In this document: in pieces, positions 46,253-54,944 of the stretch
Position numbering within the stretch: position 1 is the first letter of the stretch
How the letters are laid out: every line of letters begins with the position of its first letter
Source of the DNA: Ferrimonas kyonanensis DSM 18153
GTDB taxonomy: Bacteria > Pseudomonadota > Gammaproteobacteria > Enterobacterales > Shewanellaceae
Length of the DNA stretch: 64,000 nucleotides
Direction: 5' to 3'
Assembly (NCBI RefSeq): GCF_000425405.1
Contig: NZ_AUDJ01000002.1
Location: forward strand, 310,001 to 374,000
Notes under the pieces: model-generated
Seen by the model: the letters and a program-made list of their open reading frames with translations, nothing else
What the model was told of the DNA's origin: nothing
Databases searched by the model: none
Program-made: the position numbers and the translations under genes

Positions 46253-47158
46253 TCAGTCCCGCAGGGATTTCATTTGCGATTGGGAGAAGAAGCCGTCGTC
46301 GATGGCAAAATCAAACTGGGCCTGGTGGGTGATGATCTCGGTTCTCTGTCCCGGTTTGTCCGCCGGAATCATCTCCAGCCGGGTGGCCACCGCCCTTCCT
46401 CCGAGGGTTTTGATGTCGTAGCTGTTCATGGTGTTGATCAACTCGTCAAACTCGTCATAGAACGCCAGTTTGCGCTGTAGGTAGTTGTCTTTGGCTATCC
46501 AAAGCCTTACCTTGCTCCAGACTACCGGCGCCTGCGGTTTGGCAATGGCGTCAATGATCCAGCAGTCACTGCCATCGATGAGGGCGGAGTCCACCAGTTG
46601 GTGGTGATAATCGACCACAATCGAGGATTGGTTGATAAGATCATCGTTGGTGAAATCGGAGCCCATCCAGGATTGTCCCAGCATCGAGGGCGCAATCTTA
46701 ATGACCCGCTCGATGCTGGGAATCCAGTTCCACATCTCACGCTGTCGCTTCAGGGATGCGCTGCCCTTGTCCTTGGCGGGCGCGGTCACCAGCACCAGTG
46801 ATAACTCCAGCCCTTTGCTCCAGCTTTTCATGCGCATGCTTCGTTGCCAGTCCGGACGAATGATCGACATGGTCATCTCGGTGTAACTGGAATCCCCACG
46901 CAGTTGTTGATCCGACTGGCGCACGATGTCGGTGGCGGATTGGGCCTGAACGGCTATGGAAAACAAACAGGCGAACAGCAGGGCGATGGGGCGCAGGTTT
47001 TGGAGTCTTAATTGAGACAGTAACGGGCGCTCAAGGGCGCCAATAGCCACCAAGTCCTGAGTCTGTGTGACTCGGAAGCCGGATCGAAAAAGCAGCCTGT
47101 GTGCACCACTGATCAGACCGCGATGGCGACCATGGCCTCGTTGGTTCGACTTGCCCAT
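46253..47158 (-). CDS. LolA-like outer-membrane lipoprotein-sorting protein
   Basis: A 301-residue protein of the MucB/LolA-like fold (outer membrane lipoprotein-sorting, DUF4292-type). The signal-peptide-like core LRPIALLFACLFSIAVQAQS lies at residues about 56-75, unusually far from the N-terminus. I chose ATG 47158 because it has a perfect AGGAGG ribosome site; shorter GTG or CTG starts nearer the core have poor sites. The mature part begins TDIVRQSDQQLRGDSSYTEM, typical of the family. It probably shuttles a lipoprotein or lipid from the FtsX-type complex to the outer-membrane barrel. Confidence 0.78.
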   Translation of the reverse strand: MGKSNQRGHGRHRGLISGAHRLLFRSGFRVTQTQDLVAIGALERPLLSQLRLQNLRPIALLFACLFSIAVQAQSATDIVRQSDQQLRGDSSYTEMTMSIIRPDWQRSMRMKSWSKGLELSLVLVTAPAKDKGSASLKRQREMWNWIPSIERVIKIAPSMLGQSWMGSDFTNDDLINQSSIVVDYHHQLVDSALIDGSDCWIIDAIAKPQAPVVWSKVRLWIAKDNYLQRKLAFYDEFDELINTMNSYDIKTLGGRAVATRLEMIPADKPGQRTEIITHQAQFDFAIDDGFFSQSQMKSLRD

Positions 47159-47409
47159 CTGACCTCCTGTCCAGGATGTGTATTCACTATACCGACCGTC
47201 AGTCGATCTATTCAACGGTTTGTTTTTTGGGCAACGGCTTTGATTGCCGCCAGTTTCCGTTGGCGCCGCCGTGCTCGTATTGCTCCTGGCAATAGAATCA
47301 GGCAAGCTCGTAGTGAGGGGCAGATTACTGTGTAGCCTGCGAACCTATCCCACGGGCAGGATCGCCTGTGGCGCCAATTTGTTGATGTCGATTAAGGAAG
47401 ATTGCATCC

Positions 47410-48324
47410 ATGCCCAGTTATGAGATAAGCCGCGATCAGATCGCGCAATTCCAGCGTGACGGATACCTGTTACTGAAAAATGCTTTGCCCGACGCTCAAC
47501 TCGCGGCCTGGCGACGCCATGCCGAGGCGCTGGAGCAGCGGGCGTTGTCGGAACATCGGCAACAACACTATTGCAACGATTACTGTGTGGTCGAAGACCC
47601 GGTCGGCCCCAGGCTGATGCGTTTTGATAACCTGTTTGGCTATCACCCTCAGGCCTGCATCGAGTTGTTGGGGTGTCCGGCCATGCTGGCGGTTGCCCGT
47701 CAGTTGTGTGGCCTGGGGTGCGTGCCGCTGCAGATGGATCTGCTTTACAAGCATCAGCACCCGCACCCGGTTATCAATTGGCACCAAGGGGCACAGCACG
47801 ATCGCCAGCATCCCTACCTGAATGTCGGTGTCTATCTGGATGACGCCCCCGCCGGTGACGGTTGTTTGCGCTACGTGCCCGGCACCCAGCATGGACTGGA
47901 GCCGATTCAGACCTTGTCTGAGCAACATGGCTGGGAGGTGCCCGGCGTGGTCGAACAGCCGGCTCAGGCCGGTGACATCCTGATCCAGGATATGATGATT
48001 CTTCATGGCTCTCAGCCTAAGCGCAGCGATGGAACCCGGCGTACCCTCTACATCGAACTGCGGCCGCTGGAGGCGATTTTGACCAGTGGGGCCCAGTCCG
48101 AACAGTGGGCCCAGCTAAGAAAGCAGTGGATGGCTCAGGTTCTGTCCGTGGTCGATGCCGCTGAGGTGCCGTCGGTATGGCAGCACTACTATGGCAGTCC
48201 AGAGGCTGACCTGGCGGCGTTGGTGACGAAAATGATGGCACTGAAAGAGCCGCCGTTGCCGGCGGTTTGGGCCACCCACCCGGTGGATCACCCTGACTAT
48301 CCGGTGCCGGCGGATTTGCGTTGA
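47410..48324 (+). CDS. PhyH-family (phytanoyl-CoA dioxygenase-like) protein with HxG in place of HxD
   Basis: A 304-residue double-stranded beta-helix protein. The PhyH plan is clear: FQRDGYLLLKNAL near the start, then a metal site in NWHQGAQHD, a GDGCLRYVPGTQH turn, a distal metal His199 in MILHGSQ and the 2-oxoglutarate-binding Arg (R210/R211, TRRTLYIEL). The proximal motif is His125-Gln-Gly127, whereas hydroxylases have HxD. In iron/2-oxoglutarate halogenases the Asp is replaced by Ala or Gly, leaving room for halide. This protein could therefore be a halogenase-like enzyme or an inactive relative. AAGGAA precedes the ATG. Confidence 0.82.
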   Translation: MPSYEISRDQIAQFQRDGYLLLKNALPDAQLAAWRRHAEALEQRALSEHRQQHYCNDYCVVEDPVGPRLMRFDNLFGYHPQACIELLGCPAMLAVARQLCGLGCVPLQMDLLYKHQHPHPVINWHQGAQHDRQHPYLNVGVYLDDAPAGDGCLRYVPGTQHGLEPIQTLSEQHGWEVPGVVEQPAQAGDILIQDMMILHGSQPKRSDGTRRTLYIELRPLEAILTSGAQSEQWAQLRKQWMAQVLSVVDAAEVPSVWQHYYGSPEADLAALVTKMMALKEPPLPAVWATHPVDHPDYPVPADLR

Positions 48325-48382
48325 GGTAACTTCCGAGGATGCTTAGAGGAGACCGGGCCTGAAAATGGCTCGGTTGCGAGCG

Positions 48383-49252
48383 TTAAGCGGTTACCGTCTG
48401 AGCCAGTGCCTGGCTGATGACCTGACCCCATTGGCCGTCGGCATCGCCGCTGAACTCCCAGTTCATGGCTCCGCCGATGCCGCCTTCGGCCAGCAGAGGC
48501 GCAATGATCTGTTGGGCGATGATCGAAGCGGGCAGGTAGCTGCCCGGGCCGGCGTTGTGCGGGGCGGCGGGCAGGCCCAGAACCAGCTTGTCGGTGCCAA
48601 CGCCGGGCAAGGCGGCAAATTGACGATACGACTCGACGATTTGCTGTGGATTACCGCTCCAGGGCGGATTGTTGTAGAACTGCATGTTGACCAGATCAAT
48701 GGCCTGACCCGCCTCCGCCATCACCTTGATGTAGCCATCCATGCCGCTGCCCGCCACCATGTAGGGGGGCTGAGGTGCATGGGAGATCTGATAGCGCCCC
48801 GCAGGCAGCTGCTGGCGCAGCGCCTGCGTCAGCCGAATCAGGAAGTCGCTGCCGTCATAGCCGCCATTGCCCATGAAGGCCGCGGTGTCTTCCCAGTCGA
48901 TATCAATGCCATCAAGTTCATACTGGCGCACAAACTCCGCCAGAGCGTAGGCCAATTGCTCCTCCTGTCCGGCTGCGGCGGCGTAGTCCCGGGAGTGCAT
49001 GGTGGCACCGCCGTAGGCGACCATCACCTTGATCCCTTTGGCTTGAAGCTGGCGAATCGCCGTCAGTGAGCTCTGAGTCAGAGTCGGAGGCACCGCCTGA
49101 GCGGCCATGGCGCCGCTCAGGGCCAGGGTAAACGGAGACTGCGCCGAACTGGTCAGAAACGACAGTATGATATGGGTGTAAGGGCGGTAGAGGGCATCGA
49201 CCAAAGGCACGCTGCCATTGCAGAAATAGCTGATTAGCGGGCGTTGAGACAT
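48383..49252 (-). CDS. GH18 chitinase-like protein without signal peptide
   Basis: A 289-residue GH18 TIM barrel. The catalytic DxxDxDxE motif is present as DGIDIDWE (residues about 116-123), preceded by the beta-strand KVMVAYGG. NMQFYNNP and GAMNWEFSGD match other barrel strands. The catalytic residues predict hydrolysis of beta-1,4-GlcNAc links. There is no cleavable signal peptide (MSQRPLISYFCNGSVPL), so export would need another route. It lacks carbohydrate-binding modules. The ATG at 49252 has AAAGGAG upstream; a TTG 6 bases earlier is less likely. Confidence 0.83.
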   Translation of the reverse strand: MSQRPLISYFCNGSVPLVDALYRPYTHIILSFLTSSAQSPFTLALSGAMAAQAVPPTLTQSSLTAIRQLQAKGIKVMVAYGGATMHSRDYAAAAGQEEQLAYALAEFVRQYELDGIDIDWEDTAAFMGNGGYDGSDFLIRLTQALRQQLPAGRYQISHAPQPPYMVAGSGMDGYIKVMAEAGQAIDLVNMQFYNNPPWSGNPQQIVESYRQFAALPGVGTDKLVLGLPAAPHNAGPGSYLPASIIAQQIIAPLLAEGGIGGAMNWEFSGDADGQWGQVISQALAQTVTA

Positions 49253-49414
49253 AAACAAGCTCCTTTTGTTTTGCTGTCTTGAGAACCGGGTGCTGCTGAC
49301 ACTATAGAGGCCCGTGCCGGCGCCGGCGAATGGGCGCCGGCTTATCCGAGTTTGCCCGCATGGTTTTGGGTCGATCTCTTACAACCAATTGGCGTTCTGC
49401 CTCCTAGCGCAGGC

Positions 49415-50524
49415 TCAGGCCGCCTGGGTCAGGAACAGCTTGGCCAGTTCGGCGTCCGCCAGCACGCCTTTTAGGGCCGGCTGACCACAGCTCATCAGAT
49501 CTTGCATCAGCCCCAGGCGCAGGTCATTGGGTAGGAGTGGCATCTTCAAAAATGCCTGAATGTTGCCGATGGCGGTTTTGTTGATGGGCTGTTGGCCCAG
49601 CTTCAAGTAATGGTGCAGGCGGGTGCACAGGGTCGCCAGAATGTCGATGCGAGGTACCGCGCCGCCGGCGACCCGCTCGATCCTGGCGGCCACCTCCTTG
49701 TCAAAGTCACCGGAGCTGACAATGGTTTGAGGCGATACCAGTTTGCTCAGGTTTTGCTCGACAAAGGCAATGAAAGCCCCACAGGTGGTGTCATCCAGGC
49801 AGGAGCGCGCCAGAATGTTGATCAGCGGCAGTTGCTGCTTGAGGTCGTCGATGGCGGCAATGGCCTGGAAGAACTGCACCAGAGACCGCGGGGTAGTGCG
49901 CTCGCCGTCCACCAGTTCCGGGTAGGTCAGCACAAAATCGATGCCTCGGGGGTCGATACCGGCCTGCTCGGCCCACAGTGCCCAGGCTTTGACGTCGAAC
50001 TCCATGGTGATGTGCATCATCCGAGTCAGCATGGCATCGTCCATGGGGGTGACCGAATAGTCGCCACCATCCGGGTTGGCCGTCAGGACGATTTGCCAGC
50101 CTTTGGGCAGCGCCCAGCTGATGAGTTCGTGATTTTGCAGCAGCTGCATGATGCCGCGAAGAATGCGCTCGTCGGCGCGGTTGACATCATCGATCAACAA
50201 AATGCCCGGGCCCGGCTCGGTGGGCACCCAGTGAGGGGCGGCGAAGTGGGTGACGTTGTTACCGTCTTCATCCTGGCTGATCTGGGGCATGCCCAACAGG
50301 TCGCCCATCTCCTCAAATTGGGCCGGTGCAATGGCACGCCAGTGCATTCCCTGCTCGCGGGCAATCTGCTCCACCATCTGGGTTTTACCAATGCCGTGTC
50401 GTCCCCAGATGCATACCGGCACACTGTGGTGATCGGCACCGGGCAGCAGATGTTCAATAAACTGGCGGACTTCCTGGGCCTGGCAGGTCAGGCCGTAGTA
50501 GGTGTAGTTATGGGATTGTGTCAT
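49415..50524 (-). CDS. MoxR-type AAA ATPase
   Basis: A 369-residue AAA+ protein of the MoxR/AAA_5 group. Walker A is GRHGIGKT (residues about 41-48), Walker B GILLIDDVNRADE, and sensor 1 VLTANPD; an arginine finger candidate lies in AMLTRMMH. MoxR proteins act with von Willebrand A partners as chaperones or complex remodelers. Its partner VWA gene is 10 bases upstream in the same operon. Divergent from the pair is an operon with two large leucine-rich/BRCT proteins, possible clients of this ATPase. Confidence 0.9.
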   Translation of the reverse strand: MTQSHNYTYYGLTCQAQEVRQFIEHLLPGADHHSVPVCIWGRHGIGKTQMVEQIAREQGMHWRAIAPAQFEEMGDLLGMPQISQDEDGNNVTHFAAPHWVPTEPGPGILLIDDVNRADERILRGIMQLLQNHELISWALPKGWQIVLTANPDGGDYSVTPMDDAMLTRMMHITMEFDVKAWALWAEQAGIDPRGIDFVLTYPELVDGERTTPRSLVQFFQAIAAIDDLKQQLPLINILARSCLDDTTCGAFIAFVEQNLSKLVSPQTIVSSGDFDKEVAARIERVAGGAVPRIDILATLCTRLHHYLKLGQQPINKTAIGNIQAFLKMPLLPNDLRLGLMQDLMSCGQPALKGVLADAELAKLFLTQAA

Positions 50525-50534
50525 CGGATACTCG

Positions 50535-51725
50535 TTATCGATGTGGGTCTGTGGCCATGGGGATCACCCGGCCACAGTGACTGAGAGAGTGAGCGTTGTC
50601 GACGCTGCGAAGGCCGTGAATCAACCACAGCAGCGGCGCCCGGGGACGTACCTCGGGGGCGGGGGCTTCGCCGTCGGTAAAGTAGATGGTGGCATCGACC
50701 CGCAGTCGGTTGGCGGTGTCGATGGCCGCGTTGAAGTCGGTACCTCCTCGGCCTACGACGGCCTCAGGGGGCTTGCCCTGGTAGGCGTACTGGCGATTGA
50801 TCTTGGTGTCGCACTCGACCACGGTCAACTGGGCACCAGCTCGCCAGATATGATGCATCTCCTCAAAAAAGATCTGCAGCTGTTGATCATCGACGCTGGC
50901 GGAGGTATCTACAGCCACCAGAATGTGCTGATGGGGCTGGATCTTGGTGCCCGGGGTGGTGCCGTACCGTTTCGATGGCCGCCTGAGAGTATTTTTGACA
51001 AAGGTGCGCTGGGCACTGGCGGCGAACAAGCGCAGCAGGCGACGCCAGTTGACCACCGGACGCCGCCGGCTCAGGGCCTCTTCGACCGCCGCCAGCACCA
51101 TGGCCGGTAACAACCCTCGCGATTGGGCGTTACTCACCTCAGTTCGCTGTGCGCTTTGCAGTAGTTTGGACTCCAACTGCTGCCGGACCAGGGACTGCTG
51201 TGCCTGTGACTGGGTGCTCAGACGGTTCCAGCTGCCATGCCCCTGTCCTGACTGACCGACTCCGGGACACTGGGGCTGCTGTGAGCTGGGCGGCAGCGCC
51301 TGATAGTAATAATCAAGCTCCCGGTTGGCCTCCAGGGACGCGCGTCCCAGGGCTTCGAGCCAGTGATTGACCGCGGCCAGGGAGACAGCATCTGGCGCCA
51401 ACTGCTCGGCACTCAGGTACTGGTTGACCACCAGATCCGCCGCCAGGTCAAAGCGGGCTGAGTCGCTGTAAGCGCTGCGGAGAAAAACGTGGCCCAGAAC
51501 CAGATGCAATGCTTCATGCTTCAGGGCACCGAGTGCCAGGTCGTCACTCAGCGTCTGCCACTGTTGATGGCAGTAGCTAATCTGAATATCACTGTTTCCT
51601 ATTGGTTTTATTTCAAGCAGCGGCGGGTTTGTGTCGCTGTGTTGCTGAGTGGCCTTGTGAAAGCTGCTCAAGTAATGGCCATAGAAAGGCTCTTTGAGCA
51701 TTAACTTGACTAAGGTTCGTGACAA
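50535..51725 (-). CDS. DUF2201 metallopeptidase-like/VWA protein, partner of the MoxR ATPase
   Basis: A 396-residue protein with two domains. Residues 1-130 hold the DUF2201 putative peptidase motif HEALHLVLGH (HExxH plus a further His). Residues about 265-390 are a VWA domain with MIDAS residues in VAVDTSASVDD, GRGGTDF and YFTDGE. Between them is a Gln/Ser-rich linker. The start is uncertain: a TTG at 51725 (MSRTLVKLMLKEP) restores the usual N-terminal helix, while an ATG at 51701 is also possible; neither has a clear ribosome site. It forms a MoxR/VWA pair with the gene 10 bases downstream. Confidence 0.85.
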   Translation of the reverse strand: MSRTLVKLMLKEPFYGHYLSSFHKATQQHSDTNPPLLEIKPIGNSDIQISYCHQQWQTLSDDLALGALKHEALHLVLGHVFLRSAYSDSARFDLAADLVVNQYLSAEQLAPDAVSLAAVNHWLEALGRASLEANRELDYYYQALPPSSQQPQCPGVGQSGQGHGSWNRLSTQSQAQQSLVRQQLESKLLQSAQRTEVSNAQSRGLLPAMVLAAVEEALSRRRPVVNWRRLLRLFAASAQRTFVKNTLRRPSKRYGTTPGTKIQPHQHILVAVDTSASVDDQQLQIFFEEMHHIWRAGAQLTVVECDTKINRQYAYQGKPPEAVVGRGGTDFNAAIDTANRLRVDATIYFTDGEAPAPEVRPRAPLLWLIHGLRSVDNAHSLSHCGRVIPMATDPHR

Positions 51726-52106
51726 AGTGGGGTTGTTTATGGGTTCATACCGTTTAACTATATGATTTAGGTGAAATTATCCATACAATGCCTCCGTGGT
51801 CAATCCACTCTGTGTTGTTAATGTCAGGAGCAGTACGTTGAGTCAGTTAGTGTTGAATGATTTTGACGTGATCCCTTGCCTTCCGCTCTGGTTGTGCCCG
51901 GTAACGATGTCACCTTCCCCCCTTTGGGCCTCGGAGCCGCGATGTCGCGATTCCGCCACTGTGTGTCGGTGTTGGTCATCCATAGGGACGTCGACGCGAC
52001 CGGCACACTAACCTCATGATCCGTTTTCTCGAGGCTGCCTGTCGTTAGGCTGCCCGTAGCTGCGTTGCCTGATCAGGCCGCAGTGACTATACCGCCAGGA
52101 GTTGCC
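51726..52106. other. Divergent intergenic region between the MoxR/VWA and LRR-BRCT operons
   Basis: About 380 bases holding promoters for both directions. I see no strong promoter or operator and no supported small gene. A short open frame at 51796-52011 lacks a ribosome site and family resemblance. Confidence 0.4.
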
Positions 52107-54911
52107 ATGCACGCCATGGAATTGGACGATTTTAATATTCAGGGGGCATTGGCCGGTATTCATGCCGACATCGAGTCCCTGACCTTTGACTGTGAAGAGC
52201 CCCTCGGCAGTTGGGCGGAATTGGCACGTGCCTTTCCCAATCTGCGTCGAATCCATTTCCAAGATTTGGGTAACGTCAACGGCCGCCGGCTGTTGGATGC
52301 GGATTTTTTTCAACACTTTCCTAACTTGGTTGAGCTTACCACGTCGCTTCGACCCCGGCGTTACATTACCGCCGATCTAACTGGCGTGATCGAAGATCAG
52401 TTGGCACAGATGACCACCTTGTCTCTGGCTCGGTGTCGACCGGACAATCTGCAGGTGCTGTGTGCCCTGCCTAAGCTGACCAAGCTGACCCTGCGAGTTG
52501 ATGCCACCAAGGTGAACTTCCACCTCAGTGCTGACTCGGCTCTGACCAACCTGGCATTGGGTTTGGGCAGTCGAGTGAGGCAACTGGATTGCGCGCTGTC
52601 TGACAGTCGTCTCACCAGCCTGACGCTGGGCAAACTGGATTACTACGATGATCAGGGCGAGCCGGTGGCCATTGGTACCCTGTCGTTGCCTGACACTCTG
52701 GACTCTCTGACACTGGACATGCTGTGTCAGGGATCGCTACCGTCGCCACTATTGGTTGGCAATCGCTCTATGGCATCGGTGACCATCAAGCCGGGCAAGG
52801 TTGATCTGCCGCCGCAGTTATTGGGGGCGCTGACAGAGGTGGACCAGTTTTCCCTGACTCTTAACGAAGAGACCGCGCCATTGCCTTCAAGCCTGTTCGC
52901 CGGATTGAAACGGGCCGATAAGATGGAACTGCGCTTTGAGAACACGCCAATTCCGGAGGCTCTGTTGCCCGACGGTTTGGAGATCAACGACCTGTTTTAC
53001 AGCAATGCCAATGGTGCGTTGGCCCAGGCCAATTGTTTGCGTCTTCCTAAGTTGAAGCAGGCCTGGATGTTTGGTTTAGATGGCGATCAACTGGAGTGGC
53101 TGGCTCACAGTCCGTCCCTGCAGGAGTTGAATGTTCAGCTAAGCGGTGAGCTCAGTCATTTTCCGCGACTGCCTGCGTTGACCAGGCTGACCCTCAGAGG
53201 GGGAGAGATGGCGGAGTTGCCCGAGGGCATACGTCACTGCGCTTCTCTGGAAACCCTGAACCTGTTGTCGGTCAGCCTGCCGCGTTTCGGTGACATGGCT
53301 GCCATGACTAAGTTGAGCAAAGTGTGGATTCAGCCCTGGCGACATGAGCAGGATAAACTGCCGCTGCAAAGCGATCTGCTCAGTGTACCGTCGCTTAGCG
53401 GCTTGCGACTGGATATTGAGTTAACCCGATTCGATCCCGCCTGGGTCGGGTTGCCTAAGGATCTGGAGCTGGACATCAGCGATGACAAATTGGCTATGGC
53501 CTGGGAGATCTTTAAACAGTCTCACCTCAGTGACGCAGAGACGCTGGACTATCTGACCACGCTGGCATCGGTTCGCAAACCGGCACAATTGCCAACCATG
53601 CCGGCCAATTTTCATCTGGTGATGATGGCGGCCAAACACAACCGCTTCAAGGCTCAGCACAAGGCCTGGTTGGCAGAGCTGGCCCAGAGCAATCATCAAC
53701 AGCGGCCTTTCGGGCCGGGTGCCACCTTGTTTGTCGCCGGTCGCAGCGGCTTCAAAGCCAGTGAGATCAGAGCCAAGGCCGAAGAGTTGGGCTTTAGCCT
53801 CAGTAAGAAACTGGATGACAGCGTCACCCATGTGTTGCTGGGCTCGGCACCTAAAGAGGTGCACCGAATCGACTTGCAGCGATTTGCGGTCATCGACGAT
53901 TCCGTGCTGCAACAGTGCTTTGAAGCCCGGGCGCCCAAGTTCCTTCAGCAAGGGGATCAGGCGATGGAGGGCAGTGTGCTGGAGATGCTGAGGTCGCCGG
54001 AAGAGGCATCCCATCAGGTTGCGGTACAGATGCTGGAGCAGGGCGGGGTGACCGAGGCGATGCGACTGCCGCTGTTCTTCATTCTTAAAACCACCACCGA
54101 CAATGGCTTCAGAAAACAGATCAAGCACCTGTTGGCCGGGATGGGCGATGAAGCGTTTCAGCTGGCGGTGAATGACCGCATTCTGTTCCATAACTGCCGT
54201 GGCCGCGATGAGTACGGTAACCTCAAGGGGCAGGGGGTGATGGTGGACAAGCTTAAGCGTCAGCGAAAGAAGTGGGGCCAACGCCTGTGCAACGAGTTTG
54301 CCAAGCTGTATTTCGACCGCTTTGGTGAAGGGTTGATGTTCGTGTTGATGCAAAAGGAAGCCAGTGAACAGCGGTTGGCCATTCTCGACAGTCTGGTGGA
54401 AGGAGAGTGCCTGAATTGGCGCCGTGGCGCCGGCTTCGACCAGATTCTCGAGTTCTGGGACAATGACTCGCAAATCAACCTGCATTGGCACCCGGGTTTC
54501 TATCTCAATGACAGCGGCTTGCTTGGGGCGGCCAAGACAGAACTCCCTGCCGAACTGGCCCAGCGGCACACCCTCAGTGAACTGAATCTCGGTAACTGCC
54601 TGCTGTCTGCCTTGCCGAAAGGAATGGAACACTTCCGCCATATTCGCCGCCTGAGTCTGACTAAAAACTGTCTGGAGACCCTGCCGGCCTCACTGGTGCT
54701 GTTTACCGAACTGGAGAGTCTGGACTTGTCCTACAACCACTTCCGAGAGTTTCCCAAGGTGCTGATGAAGATGACCTGGCTTAAGGCCCTGGACATTCGG
54801 CGCGCCTCGCGGCCGGATCTGGACGGCGATTACGGCGCAGGTTACCGCTCTCTGTCCGTGCCCCAGGCCTTTATTGATGCCTGCCCTAACTGCGACATAT
54901 TGCAGGATTGA
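52107..54911 (+). CDS. Leucine-rich repeat/BRCT protein A
   Basis: A 934-residue cytoplasmic protein. Residues about 1-480 contain irregular leucine-rich repeats (FPNLRRIHFQDLGNVNG). Residues about 533-605 form a BRCT domain (GATLFVAGRSGFKASEIRAK, then LDDSVTHVLLG). Residues about 625-810 are helical and well conserved with the paralogue (HQVAVQMLEQGGVTEAM). Residues about 822-895 are regular leucine-rich repeats (LESLDLSYNHFREFPKVL). BRCT domains bind phosphopeptides or DNA ends; LRRs bind proteins. The start at 52107 has AGGAG upstream. A paralogue of the same plan follows 33 bases later. Function unknown. Confidence 0.85.
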   Translation: MHAMELDDFNIQGALAGIHADIESLTFDCEEPLGSWAELARAFPNLRRIHFQDLGNVNGRRLLDADFFQHFPNLVELTTSLRPRRYITADLTGVIEDQLAQMTTLSLARCRPDNLQVLCALPKLTKLTLRVDATKVNFHLSADSALTNLALGLGSRVRQLDCALSDSRLTSLTLGKLDYYDDQGEPVAIGTLSLPDTLDSLTLDMLCQGSLPSPLLVGNRSMASVTIKPGKVDLPPQLLGALTEVDQFSLTLNEETAPLPSSLFAGLKRADKMELRFENTPIPEALLPDGLEINDLFYSNANGALAQANCLRLPKLKQAWMFGLDGDQLEWLAHSPSLQELNVQLSGELSHFPRLPALTRLTLRGGEMAELPEGIRHCASLETLNLLSVSLPRFGDMAAMTKLSKVWIQPWRHEQDKLPLQSDLLSVPSLSGLRLDIELTRFDPAWVGLPKDLELDISDDKLAMAWEIFKQSHLSDAETLDYLTTLASVRKPAQLPTMPANFHLVMMAAKHNRFKAQHKAWLAELAQSNHQQRPFGPGATLFVAGRSGFKASEIRAKAEELGFSLSKKLDDSVTHVLLGSAPKEVHRIDLQRFAVIDDSVLQQCFEARAPKFLQQGDQAMEGSVLEMLRSPEEASHQVAVQMLEQGGVTEAMRLPLFFILKTTTDNGFRKQIKHLLAGMGDEAFQLAVNDRILFHNCRGRDEYGNLKGQGVMVDKLKRQRKKWGQRLCNEFAKLYFDRFGEGLMFVLMQKEASEQRLAILDSLVEGECLNWRRGAGFDQILEFWDNDSQINLHWHPGFYLNDSGLLGAAKTELPAELAQRHTLSELNLGNCLLSALPKGMEHFRHIRRLSLTKNCLETLPASLVLFTELESLDLSYNHFREFPKVLMKMTWLKALDIRRASRPDLDGDYGAGYRSLSVPQAFIDACPNCDILQD

Positions 54912-54944
54912 TGCAGCCCCCAGATTGAATAGGATTGTTAAACA

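Noticed and set aside
51796-52011. Short rightward open frame in the divergent region
   Set aside because: No ribosome site, no domain and poor coding character; treated as intergenic.
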